A DNA stretch of 64,000 nucleotides from Candidatus Buchananbacteria bacterium (GTDB lineage Bacteria; Patescibacteriota; Patescibacteriia; 2-01-FULL-39-33), in the NCBI GenBank assembly GCA_903859075.1, contig CAIOLF010000024.1:7174-71173 (forward strand). Direction: 5' to 3'. This document shows, piece by piece, positions 42,976 through 54,692 of this stretch. Both the position numbers and the translations under genes were made by a program. Every line of letters starts with the position of its first letter. Within the stretch, counting starts at the first letter, position 1. Under the pieces are notes generated by a model. It was given only the letters and a program-made list of their open reading frames with translations, searched no databases and had not been told where the DNA came from.

Positions 42976-44006
42976 AGATTTATGATTAAATTTTCTAGGA
43001 CAAATTTAGTATTAATATTCTGTTGCAGCAGTTCCCGAGCCGTTTGCAGCAGCGACGCTACCTGGAGAATACGCCGCCAATCGAATTTTTCCTTCAACTC
43101 GGAAAACACCTTCAGGTATTCCGCATTGGCGATATGATATTCATCGCCCTGAGTTAGCAACAATAAATCGCGCAAAGCCGCCTGCCAATCATCGAGCAGC
43201 CGGCCGATTTTGGCGGCATTCTGCGTTTCATCTTTCTCCCAGTTAATGATCTCTTCCAAGTAATTCAATCTCCGACTGGAACTGACCCGGACTATTTCTG
43301 AAAAAAATTTGAGATTTAATTGCAGTTGAGCCAGTGATTCTTCGTCTCTAAGAAGATTGATGGCTCGGCCGGGCAAACCGTGGGCCAAACGCGACACCAG
43401 CTTGATCTTTTCCGCCTCAACCTCAAAACGGAGCAAATAATTTTCCAAAACTCCGCTGGCTACCGGCAAGAAATTAATCGTCTGGCAGCGGGAGACAATC
43501 GTCGCGGGAATTTTCCTGAAATCGTCAGTCAATAGAATAATGATTGTCTTAGCCGTGGGCTCTTCCAAAATTTTCAGGAGTGAATTATAAGCATGCTCAT
43601 TAATCAGCTGGGCCTCGGGAATGAGCGCCGCCTTATATCCGGAAAGCAAGGTTGTCTGCTGCAGCTTCAGCTTTAACTCCCTTATCTGATCGATGATAAT
43701 ATCTTTTTTCCATTTGCCGGTATCCTCGTCTATCAGCCGCTGGATCAAATAAACGTCGGGGTGCATCTCCCGCTCCAGCTGCTGGCAATTGCTGCACTCG
43801 CCGCACGGCAAAGGCTCGTCAAAGCGCAGGCAAAAGATTGATTTGATGAATTGCTTGGACAGAGCGTATTTGCCCACTCCGGCCGGCCCCACGAACAAAT
43901 AAGCATGGCTAAGTTTGTTACTGACAATGGCTGATTGCAGAAAGGAAGCTATCCTCTCATGGCCGCAAATATCCCAATTGAATTTTTTCTCATGACTCTT
44001 GGCCAT
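42972..44006 (-). CDS. holB: DNA polymerase III clamp-loader subunit (delta prime-like)
   Basis: The 344-residue protein is an AAA+ clamp-loader subunit: GPAGVGKYALSKQF (Walker A), a zinc module (CGECSNC preceded by further Cys), ALIPEAQLINEHAYNSLLKILEEP and the arginine-finger SRC motif in ATIVSRCQTI. The length and the absence of a C-terminal tau-like extension fit delta prime rather than DnaX. It loads the beta clamp during replication. Confidence 0.88.
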   Translation of the reverse strand: MAKSHEKKFNWDICGHERIASFLQSAIVSNKLSHAYLFVGPAGVGKYALSKQFIKSIFCLRFDEPLPCGECSNCQQLEREMHPDVYLIQRLIDEDTGKWKKDIIIDQIRELKLKLQQTTLLSGYKAALIPEAQLINEHAYNSLLKILEEPTAKTIIILLTDDFRKIPATIVSRCQTINFLPVASGVLENYLLRFEVEAEKIKLVSRLAHGLPGRAINLLRDEESLAQLQLNLKFFSEIVRVSSSRRLNYLEEIINWEKDETQNAAKIGRLLDDWQAALRDLLLLTQGDEYHIANAEYLKVFSELKEKFDWRRILQVASLLQTARELLQQNINTKFVLENLIINL

Positions 44007-44045
44007 AACTATTATATTTTAACACAATTTTAATATTTTTTGAAA

Positions 44046-45185
44046 TTAAGCGTTCTTTCCGGCCTGCCGGATGATTCTGAGCGTTGCCGCGGCGGTTTTT
44101 TCCCAAGAAAATTCCTCTGCTCTCTGCCTGCCCTTAGCCACCAGTAATTGCCGATAATCGTGATCATTGAGAACCTCGGCGATTTTTTCTCCAAGTACCG
44201 CGGCGTCATAAGGGTCAACGAGCGCCGCCGCTCCGCCGGCCACTTCTCGATGCGGATCCAGATCAGAGGTAATCACCGGCGTGCCGCAGGCCATCGCCTC
44301 CAAAATCGGCAATCCAAAACCCTCGTATAGGGTGGGAAAAAGGAAAATAGCGGCACCCTTAATAAGAGTTGGCAGATCCTCGACAGCAGCATAACCCGGC
44401 AGAATTATTTCATTTTCCAATTTTTGATTTGCGATAATCTCCTTAATCGCCTCAAATTGATTGCCGGAATTTCCGGCCAGCACTAATTTCAGCTCAGGAA
44501 ATTGCTCCTTGACCAAAGCAAAGGCCTTGACGATATTGCCGATGTTCTTCTTTTTTTCCAGCCGGCCGACATATAATAGATAAGGCAAAGTGATTCTATA
44601 TTTATTCAGGACTTCCTGAAGTAAATCTTTTTTGATTTCTTCCTTGGCGTTGTACTGGTCCTGATCATAGCCGAGATAAGAAATTTTTATTCTTGATTCG
44701 GCCACGCCGTAATACTTCATTATTTCATTTTTGGAAAACTGCGAGATGGTCAAAATAACGTCGGCGCGCTTTTTTATTTTTCTCATAGTCAGCTCATGAT
44801 ACCAGACCTGAATCGGCTTATAGAGCTCGGGGAAATGACGAAAACCGACATCATGGACAGTAACGATCACCTTGGTGCGGCGCGGAATCGGCAAAAAAGG
44901 AATCGTGTGCGCCGGGACGAATAAAACATCCGGCGGATTCAAAAATAATTCCCACCAGAGACGGAATTGCGTCCATAAATATTTCGGCGGCCAGCCCAAT
45001 CTTTTTTCAAAAAAATTATCCAGGCACTTGCCTAAATCCCCCTTCAGCGGAAGGTTGGTGTATAAAAAAACCTTATCGCCAGCCGGGACGATTTTTTTGA
45101 ATTCCTCAATCAGATGCCAGCTGTACCATTCCGTGCCGGTCTTATTGTCTTTGTTGGCGCGGCTAGCGTCGATGCCGATGATCAT
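44046..45185 (-). CDS. Glycosyltransferase family 4
   Basis: The 379-residue protein is a full GT-B enzyme: an N-terminal acceptor half with GIDASRANKDNKTGTEWYSWHLIEEF, a linker, YLLYVGRLEKKKNIGNIVKAF, and the donor half with FPTLYEGFGLPILEAMACGTPVITSD (EX7E). It resembles mannosyltransferases of the WbaZ/PimB type. It is probably involved in surface glycan synthesis with the GT2 genes further along. Confidence 0.9.
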   Translation of the reverse strand: MIIGIDASRANKDNKTGTEWYSWHLIEEFKKIVPAGDKVFLYTNLPLKGDLGKCLDNFFEKRLGWPPKYLWTQFRLWWELFLNPPDVLFVPAHTIPFLPIPRRTKVIVTVHDVGFRHFPELYKPIQVWYHELTMRKIKKRADVILTISQFSKNEIMKYYGVAESRIKISYLGYDQDQYNAKEEIKKDLLQEVLNKYRITLPYLLYVGRLEKKKNIGNIVKAFALVKEQFPELKLVLAGNSGNQFEAIKEIIANQKLENEIILPGYAAVEDLPTLIKGAAIFLFPTLYEGFGLPILEAMACGTPVITSDLDPHREVAGGAAALVDPYDAAVLGEKIAEVLNDHDYRQLLVAKGRQRAEEFSWEKTAAATLRIIRQAGKNA

Positions 45186-45220
45186 CGGTAATTTAAAATT
45201 ATGAATTAAGAATTAAAAAA

Positions 45221-46228
45221 CTATTTTGTCGCCAGAATACTTCTCTTATAACTCTCCAGATTCTCCAAAGCGATGCCCGTCCCTTTGACCACGCAATAAA
45301 GCGCGTCATCGGCCACGTAAGTGGAGATGCCCGTCGCCTTAGTAATCAGCCTATCAATATTGCGGAGCAAACTGGAGCCGCCGCTCATCACAATCCCCTT
45401 GTCAATCACGTCAGCGGAAAGTTCCGGCGGCGTCTCATGCAAGACGCCTTTGACGGCGGTAATAATTCCTTCCAATTCCGATTGGATCGCCTCTGTCACG
45501 TCGTCGGAAGAGGCCAGGACGGTTTTGGGCATGCCATCAATCATGTCGCGGCCGCGTATTTCCAAATATAATTTTTCTTCTAAGTAAAGCGCCGAGCCGA
45601 TTTTTATTTTTATTTCTTCCGCGGTGCGTTCGCCGATGGCCAGATTATACTTGCGCCGGATATAATCGGAAATGGAAGCGTCAAATTTGTTGCCGCCGAT
45701 ACGCACGGAATTAGAAGCCACTATGCCGCCGAGCGAAATAACTGCGATCTCCGAAGTACCGCCGCCGATGTCAATGATCATATGGCCCGAGGCCGAGCCG
45801 ATGGGAATATTGGCGCCGATGGCGGCAACAATCGGCTCCTTGATGATATAAGCGGCCTTGGCGCCGGCGGCGATAGTCGCGTCGATTACGGCGCGGCGTT
45901 CAGTGGAAGTAATACCGGCCGGCACAGCCACCATTACCTCCGGACGAAACAGGCGCACTCCGCCTAACGCCTTATTGATGAAATACCGCAGCATCGCTTC
46001 CGTAGTCTTATAATCGGCGATCACGCCGTCGCGCAGCGGCTTGCTGGCGATAATCGTGTCCGGCGTGCGGCCGAGCATTTCCTTGGCCTCGGCGCCAACG
46101 GCGATAATTTTTTTATCAATATTTGAAATAGCCACTACAGACGGTTCATTAATAACTACTCCCCTCTTTGGCACGTGCACTAGGACGTTAGTCGTACCCA
46201 GATCAATTCCGATTTTCTTTATAAACAT
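45221..46228 (-). CDS. mreB: Actin-like MreB, second copy
   Basis: The ATG at 46228 ([18 protein letters not shown]) is preferred over 46240. The 335-residue protein has canonical motifs: [47 protein letters not shown] and GIVMSGGSSLLRNIDRL. It differs clearly from the mreCD-linked copy and keeps the intact phosphate 2 site. It lies among surface polysaccharide genes rather than with mreCD, so it may be an Mbl-type paralogue. Confidence 0.93.
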   Translation of the reverse strand: MFIKKIGIDLGTTNVLVHVPKRGVVINEPSVVAISNIDKKIIAVGAEAKEMLGRTPDTIIASKPLRDGVIADYKTTEAMLRYFINKALGGVRLFRPEVMVAVPAGITSTERRAVIDATIAAGAKAAYIIKEPIVAAIGANIPIGSASGHMIIDIGGGTSEIAVISLGGIVASNSVRIGGNKFDASISDYIRRKYNLAIGERTAEEIKIKIGSALYLEEKLYLEIRGRDMIDGMPKTVLASSDDVTEAIQSELEGIITAVKGVLHETPPELSADVIDKGIVMSGGSSLLRNIDRLITKATGISTYVADDALYCVVKGTGIALENLESYKRSILATK

Positions 46229-46264
46229 AAAGTGTTTCAAAAATTATAATTATTGATTAAACGC

Positions 46265-48259
46265 CTAAAATCTGACCGTAAATTCCCTGTCCATCTGTAA
46301 ATTTGATTTCCAAAACAGCCGCTGGCCGCTAATAGCGTCAGGCAAGGCCTCCGAGTGGTAGGCGCTTAAATAACGGCTGAAGTTTAAATCAACGTGCAAA
46401 TCATGTCCAACCGTTCCTGGCTGCTTTTGAACAATCAATTTATACAATCCCCGCTGGTATTGCTGCAGCGTTTTGGCCGGCAGCTCGTATTCAAATGTTA
46501 CTGTTTTGGTAGTTTTTGGCTCGACGGAAAAAAAGTAAGCCAAAACCGTCTTGCCGAATTCATTTCTTACTTCTAAGTCGCTAGTTAGATTAATCGGATG
46601 CCGGCCGGACTGATCGCTCCAATAAGCGCTCAGCGGACGCGAACCTTCAGGCACATAGAGCTGCAGATAATCACGGTACTCCCGGATGAAGTAATTCACG
46701 CGTTCGCTTTGATGCTCATAGGTCAGCTCGGCTCGGCCAATCAGCTTGCCATTTTTTTCATCCAGACGATAACTGATTGATTTTTTCATGACTGAATCGG
46801 TTTTCCAGGCTGCCATATTGGCGTCGACGGCTAACAGATAATCACTGTCCGAATATTTCATAATGCCGGACCAATTCTGATCGGCAAAATAGCTCTGCGT
46901 CTGAGGATTAGTCAAATAGACCAAAATCTGTTTCTCATCGATGTTCTTCTTGAAAGCCAGCCAAGCTTGCAGCATATTAGGCAGGGAGGATTTTTCCATT
47001 CGGGAAATCAGCTCCCGGGTCAAGGGGCTAATAATCGACTTGCGCTGGCTTTTGGGCAATCCCCTTTGGGCATAATCCCGCTCGACTTCTTTTTCCAGCT
47101 CCATGGCAAAATTTTTATCGGTAAAGGTAACTCCGCCGACCGTAATCGGTCCGACTACCTTAAGTAAGTTAGAAATAAAATCCGGCGTCAGGGCAATCAC
47201 CCCGTCCAAGCGCTGGTAAGGCAGTTTGCCAAACTCCCTTTCGCGATCAAAAAACCAAATTATATTCTTGGCTGAAGTCGGCCAATCAGTATACCAATTG
47301 GCGTCTCGCATAAACCAGTTTTTCTGGCCCATGAACTTCTGCAATGGCTGAGGCGGAGCCACGTTTAGTTGGCCCTCAGCCAATTTATCCAGATTATAAA
47401 CATCATCCGTCATTAAATCCGTTATTTCGCCGGCTTTGAAAGTAAGCAGTCCGTAGCTGCCGATAAATCCTCCCGTCGGCCGCATCTCCATGTTATTCTG
47501 AAAAACAAATAGATAGGTTTTGGACTGATTCTGACCCACTAGCTCCGGCAAATTTTTAAAGATCGGCAGAGCCATTTCGCTGTTAGCGATTAATCCGGAA
47601 AGCGATTGGTTGAATCCCAATAATTTATCCTTGAAAATCCCGTTAAAATCCTTGGTATTAATGCCGCTAATCGTCTTTTGGGCCTGTTCAATCTTTGCTC
47701 TGGCGCGATCGAGCGCCTCTTGATTGTCAGCTATTGCCTGCAATAAAGTTTTTTTCTGCTGAGTATCTTTTATCTGTCCGATTACTTGCCCGGCATCAGC
47801 GGTTTGCAGCCGCAGCTGCTCCATAATGACGACTGCCTCCGAATAGCCATCCAATAAATCACTGGCTGCCAAAAGCATTTGCTGACTGACTCGGGCGCTT
47901 TGTCCCAGCGGCGGAATCCAAAGCAGCGGACCTAAATAGCCGACGCTTTTTTTGATTGCCGCCAGATCATCAGAACCGCCGTTTAGCTCACTCCTTATCA
48001 CTGCCCAATCGTTGCTGGAAGCGGCTTGGGTGATTTTTTCAACCCGCTGGCCGAGGCCAACCGCTTTTTGGGCAATAATCGCGCCGTTAATCGCCAAGGG
48101 CAATGCCACCGCCAAAATAATGATTATTAATATAAATAAAATCCAACGCCGGACATGGGAGCGTTTTTTTCGGGGCGTGGCATCCGGCTGGTAGTAAACC
48201 GGGGCGTGCTGATTATTTTCTGCCGGCACTGGCTGGCTGCTAGGAGTGAGTAACGTCAT
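46265..48259 (-). CDS. DUF4012 membrane protein
   Basis: The 664-residue protein has a proline-rich cytoplasmic N-terminus, one transmembrane helix (about 37-60), and a large extracytoplasmic domain with NNMEMRPTGGFIGSYGLLTFKAGEI and NWYTDWPTSAKNIIWFF, hallmarks of DUF4012. The family is common in CPR and Gram-positive genomes beside polysaccharide genes, which is the case here. It overlaps the following GT2 gene by 20 bp. Its molecular function is unknown. Confidence 0.88.
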   Translation of the reverse strand: MTLLTPSSQPVPAENNQHAPVYYQPDATPRKKRSHVRRWILFILIIIILAVALPLAINGAIIAQKAVGLGQRVEKITQAASSNDWAVIRSELNGGSDDLAAIKKSVGYLGPLLWIPPLGQSARVSQQMLLAASDLLDGYSEAVVIMEQLRLQTADAGQVIGQIKDTQQKKTLLQAIADNQEALDRARAKIEQAQKTISGINTKDFNGIFKDKLLGFNQSLSGLIANSEMALPIFKNLPELVGQNQSKTYLFVFQNNMEMRPTGGFIGSYGLLTFKAGEITDLMTDDVYNLDKLAEGQLNVAPPQPLQKFMGQKNWFMRDANWYTDWPTSAKNIIWFFDREREFGKLPYQRLDGVIALTPDFISNLLKVVGPITVGGVTFTDKNFAMELEKEVERDYAQRGLPKSQRKSIISPLTRELISRMEKSSLPNMLQAWLAFKKNIDEKQILVYLTNPQTQSYFADQNWSGIMKYSDSDYLLAVDANMAAWKTDSVMKKSISYRLDEKNGKLIGRAELTYEHQSERVNYFIREYRDYLQLYVPEGSRPLSAYWSDQSGRHPINLTSDLEVRNEFGKTVLAYFFSVEPKTTKTVTFEYELPAKTLQQYQRGLYKLIVQKQPGTVGHDLHVDLNFSRYLSAYHSEALPDAISGQRLFWKSNLQMDREFTVRF

Positions 48260-49031
48260 ATTTTCGATATTTTAATAAATATTTAATCCAATCAATGGTA
48301 TGGATCCAAAAAATCTTAGACCAAATTCCGCTGCCCGCCGACTCTCGCTTGTGATAATGAATAATATTAGCATCGGCAAAATAGTAGACCGGCATTTGAT
48401 GCCGCCAAAATTCCCGGCACCAGGCAACATCGCCAAAATACAAGTAGAGATATTCATCCATTAATCCCACTTTATCGATGGCGCTCTTCCGGACCATTTC
48501 AAAAGCCCCCAAAATCCAATCGACGGTGCGAGTCTCGCTATGGGAAAAATCGGCCATTAGGTATTGAGCTAATTTTTTCTTAGCTCCCGGCAGGAGACCA
48601 AAAAAAGTCCGCCGATAAAAAGGAGTGATGACCGAGGGAAACCGTAAGCAGGATGACTGAATGGAACCATCCGGATTTTTTAATTTTGGCCCGACCAAAG
48701 CCGTTTCTGGATGCTCCTCCATGAATTTGTATAAGCGATCAAAGCTGTCATCCAGGATGGCTATATCGGTGTTCATGATCACCACGTACTTGCCGCGGGA
48801 ATTTTTTATTCCCAGATTATTGCCCTTATGGTGGCCGAGGTTTTCCGTGGCGGCAATCAGCTTCACCCGAGCAAACCCTTCCCTGACCATTTCTATCGAG
48901 CCGTCTTGGGAATTATTGTCGACGACGATAACCTCATAAGGGCAGGACGGCGGAAACAAATAAATGCCCTTCAAACATTGTTTGAGGAGGCCTCTAGTTT
49001 TGTAATTATTAATAATAATGGATATTTCCAT
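48240..49031 (-). CDS. Glycosyltransferase family 2 (rhamnosyltransferase-like)
   Basis: The 263-residue protein has the GT-A core: ISIIINNYKTRGLLKQCL, VIVVDNNSQDGSIEMV, NLGHHKGNNLGIKNSRGKYVVIMNTDIAI (D-x-D as NTD) and EMVRKSAIDKVGLMDEYLYLYFGDVAWC. It transfers a nucleotide-sugar-derived residue to a growing surface glycan. It lies directly after another GT2 gene (10-bp gap). Confidence 0.92.
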   Translation of the reverse strand: MEISIIINNYKTRGLLKQCLKGIYLFPPSCPYEVIVVDNNSQDGSIEMVREGFARVKLIAATENLGHHKGNNLGIKNSRGKYVVIMNTDIAILDDSFDRLYKFMEEHPETALVGPKLKNPDGSIQSSCLRFPSVITPFYRRTFFGLLPGAKKKLAQYLMADFSHSETRTVDWILGAFEMVRKSAIDKVGLMDEYLYLYFGDVAWCREFWRHQMPVYYFADANIIHYHKRESAGSGIWSKIFWIHTIDWIKYLLKYRKYDVTHS

Positions 49032-49041
49032 AAAACTGAAA

Positions 49042-50079
49042 TTATTTATACCACCTTCTTATTTCTTTGGCGGTAACCCGGCATTTTGAAAAAATATATT
49101 TTCTTTTTCTTCTGATTCTTCCCGACAGTGCCAGCACTTCGCCAATGGCTTTAAGGTTGCGCGGCTCAAAAAATAATATATAGAAAAACTTGCCGATTTC
49201 GTGCCACAGGATTTGCGGCAGATAACGCAGCAAGTTAGCGGCGAATTCATCAGCCAAAAGCCAGAGAAAATGATTACGATAAGAATAATATCTGGCCAGC
49301 TGGGATTTTTGGGAACGCGCCTTGATGATTCGCCCGAGACTGTCTTCGTCCGATCCGGACAACGTCCGCAAATGATAGGCAACCGCGCTGGGCACGAATA
49401 GCGACGGCCGCCCCATCAGCTGCAACCGCCAAGCCAAATCAACATCTTCTTTATAAAATAAAAAATCGCCGTCAAAATAATCGCCGTTGGGGTGATCATC
49501 GTTTTTAAGAATGGCCTCCTCCAGGGCTTCCCGCTTAAATAACGCCAAAGCGCCTGACTGGCCGAATACTTCCTGCTGCTGCAAAAATCTGTCTTTGGGC
49601 TCGCCGGCGCCCAGCTCAACTACCCGATGATTTTTACATACCAGCAAGCCGCAAGAATCGATTCTATCTGTTTTTTCAAAGTCACCCACTTCAATATTGA
49701 TGCTTTTGAGCTTTAACAAACGGCCGCCAAAGCTGCCATAACGAAAATACCTGTCCATCTCAGCCGTCCGCATTATTTCCTCCAGCCAAGTCGGCTCCAG
49801 AATAATATCTTGATTGCACAGCACGACATAATCAGTCTTAACCAAGCGCAGGCCCTGATTATTGGCTTTGGCAAAAAAAAGATTTTTATTATTTTTAATT
49901 ATATTGACGCGAGGATAATTGCGGCGGACAAAATCAGCCGTATCATCTTGGGAATCATTATCAATCAGCAAAACTTGGAAATCACGATAAGTCTGATCAA
50001 AAACTGAATTCAAGCAATGAGCAATGTAAATCTTGCTGTTATAAGTAGGAATAATGATTGTAACTTTGGGACTGGACAT
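49042..50079 (-). CDS. Glycosyltransferase family 2
   Basis: The 345-residue protein has VTIIIPTYNSKIYIAHCLNSVF, VLLIDNDSQDDTADFV, NLFFAKANNQGLRLVKTDYVVLCNQDI, and FYKEDVDLAWRLQLMGRPSLFVPSAVAYH, the acceptor-site ED motif. A hydrophobic C-terminal stretch (NLLRYLPQILWHEIGKFFYILF) suggests membrane association. It is part of the polysaccharide cluster. Confidence 0.92.
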   Translation of the reverse strand: MSSPKVTIIIPTYNSKIYIAHCLNSVFDQTYRDFQVLLIDNDSQDDTADFVRRNYPRVNIIKNNKNLFFAKANNQGLRLVKTDYVVLCNQDIILEPTWLEEIMRTAEMDRYFRYGSFGGRLLKLKSINIEVGDFEKTDRIDSCGLLVCKNHRVVELGAGEPKDRFLQQQEVFGQSGALALFKREALEEAILKNDDHPNGDYFDGDFLFYKEDVDLAWRLQLMGRPSLFVPSAVAYHLRTLSGSDEDSLGRIIKARSQKSQLARYYSYRNHFLWLLADEFAANLLRYLPQILWHEIGKFFYILFFEPRNLKAIGEVLALSGRIRRKRKYIFSKCRVTAKEIRRWYK

Positions 50080-50120
50080 TTTAATTGTTAACTGTTAATC
50101 GTCAATCGTTAAATGTTAGT

Positions 50121-51611
50121 TTATGCTTTCTTCTGCGTCACCCAAAAACCGAGGCGCCACTTGCCGCCCAGCAATAATCTGGTCTGAGCGTCAATCGCCG
50201 GAATAGAGCCGAAAACAATCATCGTGACGGGAAAAATCACCCACTGGACAACCATAATCAAATAATTGTACCAGCCAAAACCCTTGGGGCGGCGCGGCAA
50301 CAGCAAGGTATACATGAAAGCGTTGAAAACCAAGCCGATCATGCCGACGGTCATTAGCGTCTCCAGCGAATGAGGGGCATTTTGAAAAAAAGCCGAGACC
50401 TTATCAGAGGGAGAAGCCACCCACAGCGGCAAACGGCCGACAATCAAGATGAGCAGCGGCGCCGTCGCCCAAGAGTACATGCCTTCCAGCTGATTCCAAA
50501 AATACCGCCAGCGAATTTTCAGTGGTATCCGGCGATTGGCCTTGGCTCCAAAAAAATTGTCCCACATCCAAGGATAGTGCTCAACGCCCCAAGCCCAGCG
50601 CCGCATCTGTTTGTATTGATTTTTGAAACTGCGCCGCAAGCTGCCAATGTAGACTGTATCCATGGAAAGAGTGGTAAACATCGGGACAATCTCATAATCA
50701 CCGTCATAGCGCACCAGCGCCTGCAGGCAGATGCGCGAGTCCTCCGTGACGATCGTCTTATCATGAAAGCCGACGTCAAAGAGCATCTTGAAACTCATGC
50801 TGTGGGAAGAAAAAGTCAGCAACTTTTCCGGACGCGACATATCGGTGAGGAGCCAAAAAGTGGTCGCCGAGGCCACGACGCGGATAATCGGATTTGATTC
50901 CCAAATATTGTTATTGTAAAGAATGAGCGGCTGATAGCTGGCATGAGTCGGGTTGGGATGGGTCAGGTATTTGTAAGCCAAGCAAGCGAAGTACTGGGGG
51001 TGCGGCAGGGTTTCGATGTCAAAGCAGGAGACGATTATTTTTTCATAAGGAATGCCCAGGGCGTCTATCTCCTGCTTCAAATTCTGTTCCATAAAATGCA
51101 CATTAGCCCCTTTGCCGAGTAATTCATCGGGCTGGCTAAGATGAACCGTAATATAAAGCCGGAAAAATTTGTCGCCGAACTCGGCCTTAATCCTCTCGGC
51201 AATGGCCAAAAAATTCTTCTCGTCGCGATCCTCGCCGCCCAAAGCGACGATCATTTTGTCCTTGGGATAATCCGTTTCTAAAAGCTTCTTAAGAGATCTG
51301 GCGATAACCTCATAGGGCTCTTTATAAGTCGGGTAAGTAATCACGTGGTAATATTCATGATAATCCTTAGGCAGCTTCTTAAGCTCTGACATCCAGTCCT
51401 TCCTGATATCCCGCAAATATCTAAACCAGGAGACAAACAGCCAAAACATCATGTAGAACAGGCGGACAATCCAATAGACGGCAAAAACCAAGATAAAATA
51501 AATCGCCCACAGGGGCCTTACTAGAGATAAGATAATAACGCCAAGAAGCGTAATCCAGACCAGCAAAGCTGGGGTCATTTCCATCATTTTTTGGCTAAAA
51601 AGCTTTTTCAT
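50121..51611 (-). CDS. Membrane glycosyltransferase family 2 (cellulose synthase/chitin synthase-like)
   Basis: The 496-residue protein has two N-terminal membrane helices, a GT-A domain with LGGEDRDEKNFLAIAERI and SCFDIETLPHPQYF (DxE-type metal site), TVTEDSRICLQALVRYDGDYEIV (TED motif), QYKQMRRWAWGVEH (QxxRW motif), then several C-terminal helices. The combination is that of processive synthases that also translocate the polymer. The polymer is not identified. Confidence 0.88.
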   Translation of the reverse strand: MKKLFSQKMMEMTPALLVWITLLGVIILSLVRPLWAIYFILVFAVYWIVRLFYMMFWLFVSWFRYLRDIRKDWMSELKKLPKDYHEYYHVITYPTYKEPYEVIARSLKKLLETDYPKDKMIVALGGEDRDEKNFLAIAERIKAEFGDKFFRLYITVHLSQPDELLGKGANVHFMEQNLKQEIDALGIPYEKIIVSCFDIETLPHPQYFACLAYKYLTHPNPTHASYQPLILYNNNIWESNPIIRVVASATTFWLLTDMSRPEKLLTFSSHSMSFKMLFDVGFHDKTIVTEDSRICLQALVRYDGDYEIVPMFTTLSMDTVYIGSLRRSFKNQYKQMRRWAWGVEHYPWMWDNFFGAKANRRIPLKIRWRYFWNQLEGMYSWATAPLLILIVGRLPLWVASPSDKVSAFFQNAPHSLETLMTVGMIGLVFNAFMYTLLLPRRPKGFGWYNYLIMVVQWVIFPVTMIVFGSIPAIDAQTRLLLGGKWRLGFWVTQKKA

Positions 51612-51660
51612 AACGTTTTCAGAATAACATTTTAAGCAAAAAAAATCAAGGTCTTTAAAA

Positions 51661-51680
51661 CCCCGCCCTGACGGGCGGGG
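51661..51680 (-). terminator. Terminator of ligA
   Basis: CCCCGCCC/GGGCGGGG 8-bp stem with loop TGAC; on the minus strand followed by TTTTAAAGA, 16 bp past the ligA stop. Confidence 0.75.
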
Positions 51681-51695
51681 CTGGCTTCTGAATTT

Positions 51696-53747
<2,052 letters not shown>

Positions 53748-53756
53748 TTAAAATTT

Positions 53757-54674
53757 TTACTGCTGATCTTTTTTTACCAGCTCTGCCGCTGCCACTCCTT
53801 CCGGCAGGTTGTCGCCCCGGCAATTATGCTCTTTAAAAACCCGCACCGAGATATCCCTGACATACTCAGCGGCAGTCCCCCGCGGCTCAATGGTGACCAG
53901 ATAAGAAGCTGTCTCGTTGTCGGCCAAATCGAAGCAAAGCGCCGCCAGCCGTGAATCAAAATTCCTTACTTCGGAGCGCGAATCTTTCCGACTAACAGCG
54001 GCAATCTGACTGAATTGGACGCTAAGCTGGCTGAAGTAGCCGCCTTTCCGCCAATAAATGCCGACGGACCTGGGCAAGCCGCTAACAGTAGTCGAAACAA
54101 TCTCCACCCTGGCTTTGTCTCCGGCATCCAGTCGCGACCAATAGGCCTCCGGCAATTTATTCTGAAAAGATTTAAAATCCGTCACCTGCCAGGAGTCAGC
54201 CAGATCAAAAGATGCTATGAAGCTGCTGCGGCCGCCGGCGACGCTGATTTCTATTAAATTACTAACGCCTGAATTGCCGTCCGCTTCCCCATCAGGCAGC
54301 AGCGCTATCTTAAAAATCCCGGGCGTCGGACGCAATGATTTAACGGAGACGCTGCCTAAAAAAACTTTTTCCAGAACTATTTCTTGCCCTTCGGCCGTGA
54401 GAACGCCGAGCTCATAAAAACAATTTTTCCGGCAGTCCCTAAGCGCCAGACTATAAGACGCCGGCACGCGATCATTGACCATCTGCCTATTAACGGCCAA
54501 AACATTAAGCCGGATAATCCCCTGCTGGATCTTATCGGCGGCGGCCATTGCCTTTTTTCCTTCGGAATAATTTATCGTCCAAATTACAGCGCCGATGATT
54601 ATTAATATTACCGCTAAAAAACTAATAACTCCAGCCGGCCTGAAAAAAATATTAATTTTTTTCTGTTGTTGCAT
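53757..54674 (-). CDS. Membrane-anchored hypothetical protein in the pilus operon
   Basis: The 305-residue protein has an N-terminal transmembrane helix (about 14-34, GVISFLAVILIIIGAVIW) and an extracytoplasmic domain with four Cys that could form disulfides (DCRKNCFYELG, LCFDLA, HNCRGDN). No family is recognised. It lies 18 bp after the prepilin peptidase gene, so a role in the pilus or envelope is suggested by context only. Confidence 0.6.
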   Translation of the reverse strand: MQQQKKINIFFRPAGVISFLAVILIIIGAVIWTINYSEGKKAMAAADKIQQGIIRLNVLAVNRQMVNDRVPASYSLALRDCRKNCFYELGVLTAEGQEIVLEKVFLGSVSVKSLRPTPGIFKIALLPDGEADGNSGVSNLIEISVAGGRSSFIASFDLADSWQVTDFKSFQNKLPEAYWSRLDAGDKARVEIVSTTVSGLPRSVGIYWRKGGYFSQLSVQFSQIAAVSRKDSRSEVRNFDSRLAALCFDLADNETASYLVTIEPRGTAAEYVRDISVRVFKEHNCRGDNLPEGVAAAELVKKDQQ

Positions 54675-54692
54675 ATAACTAATTAATAATAT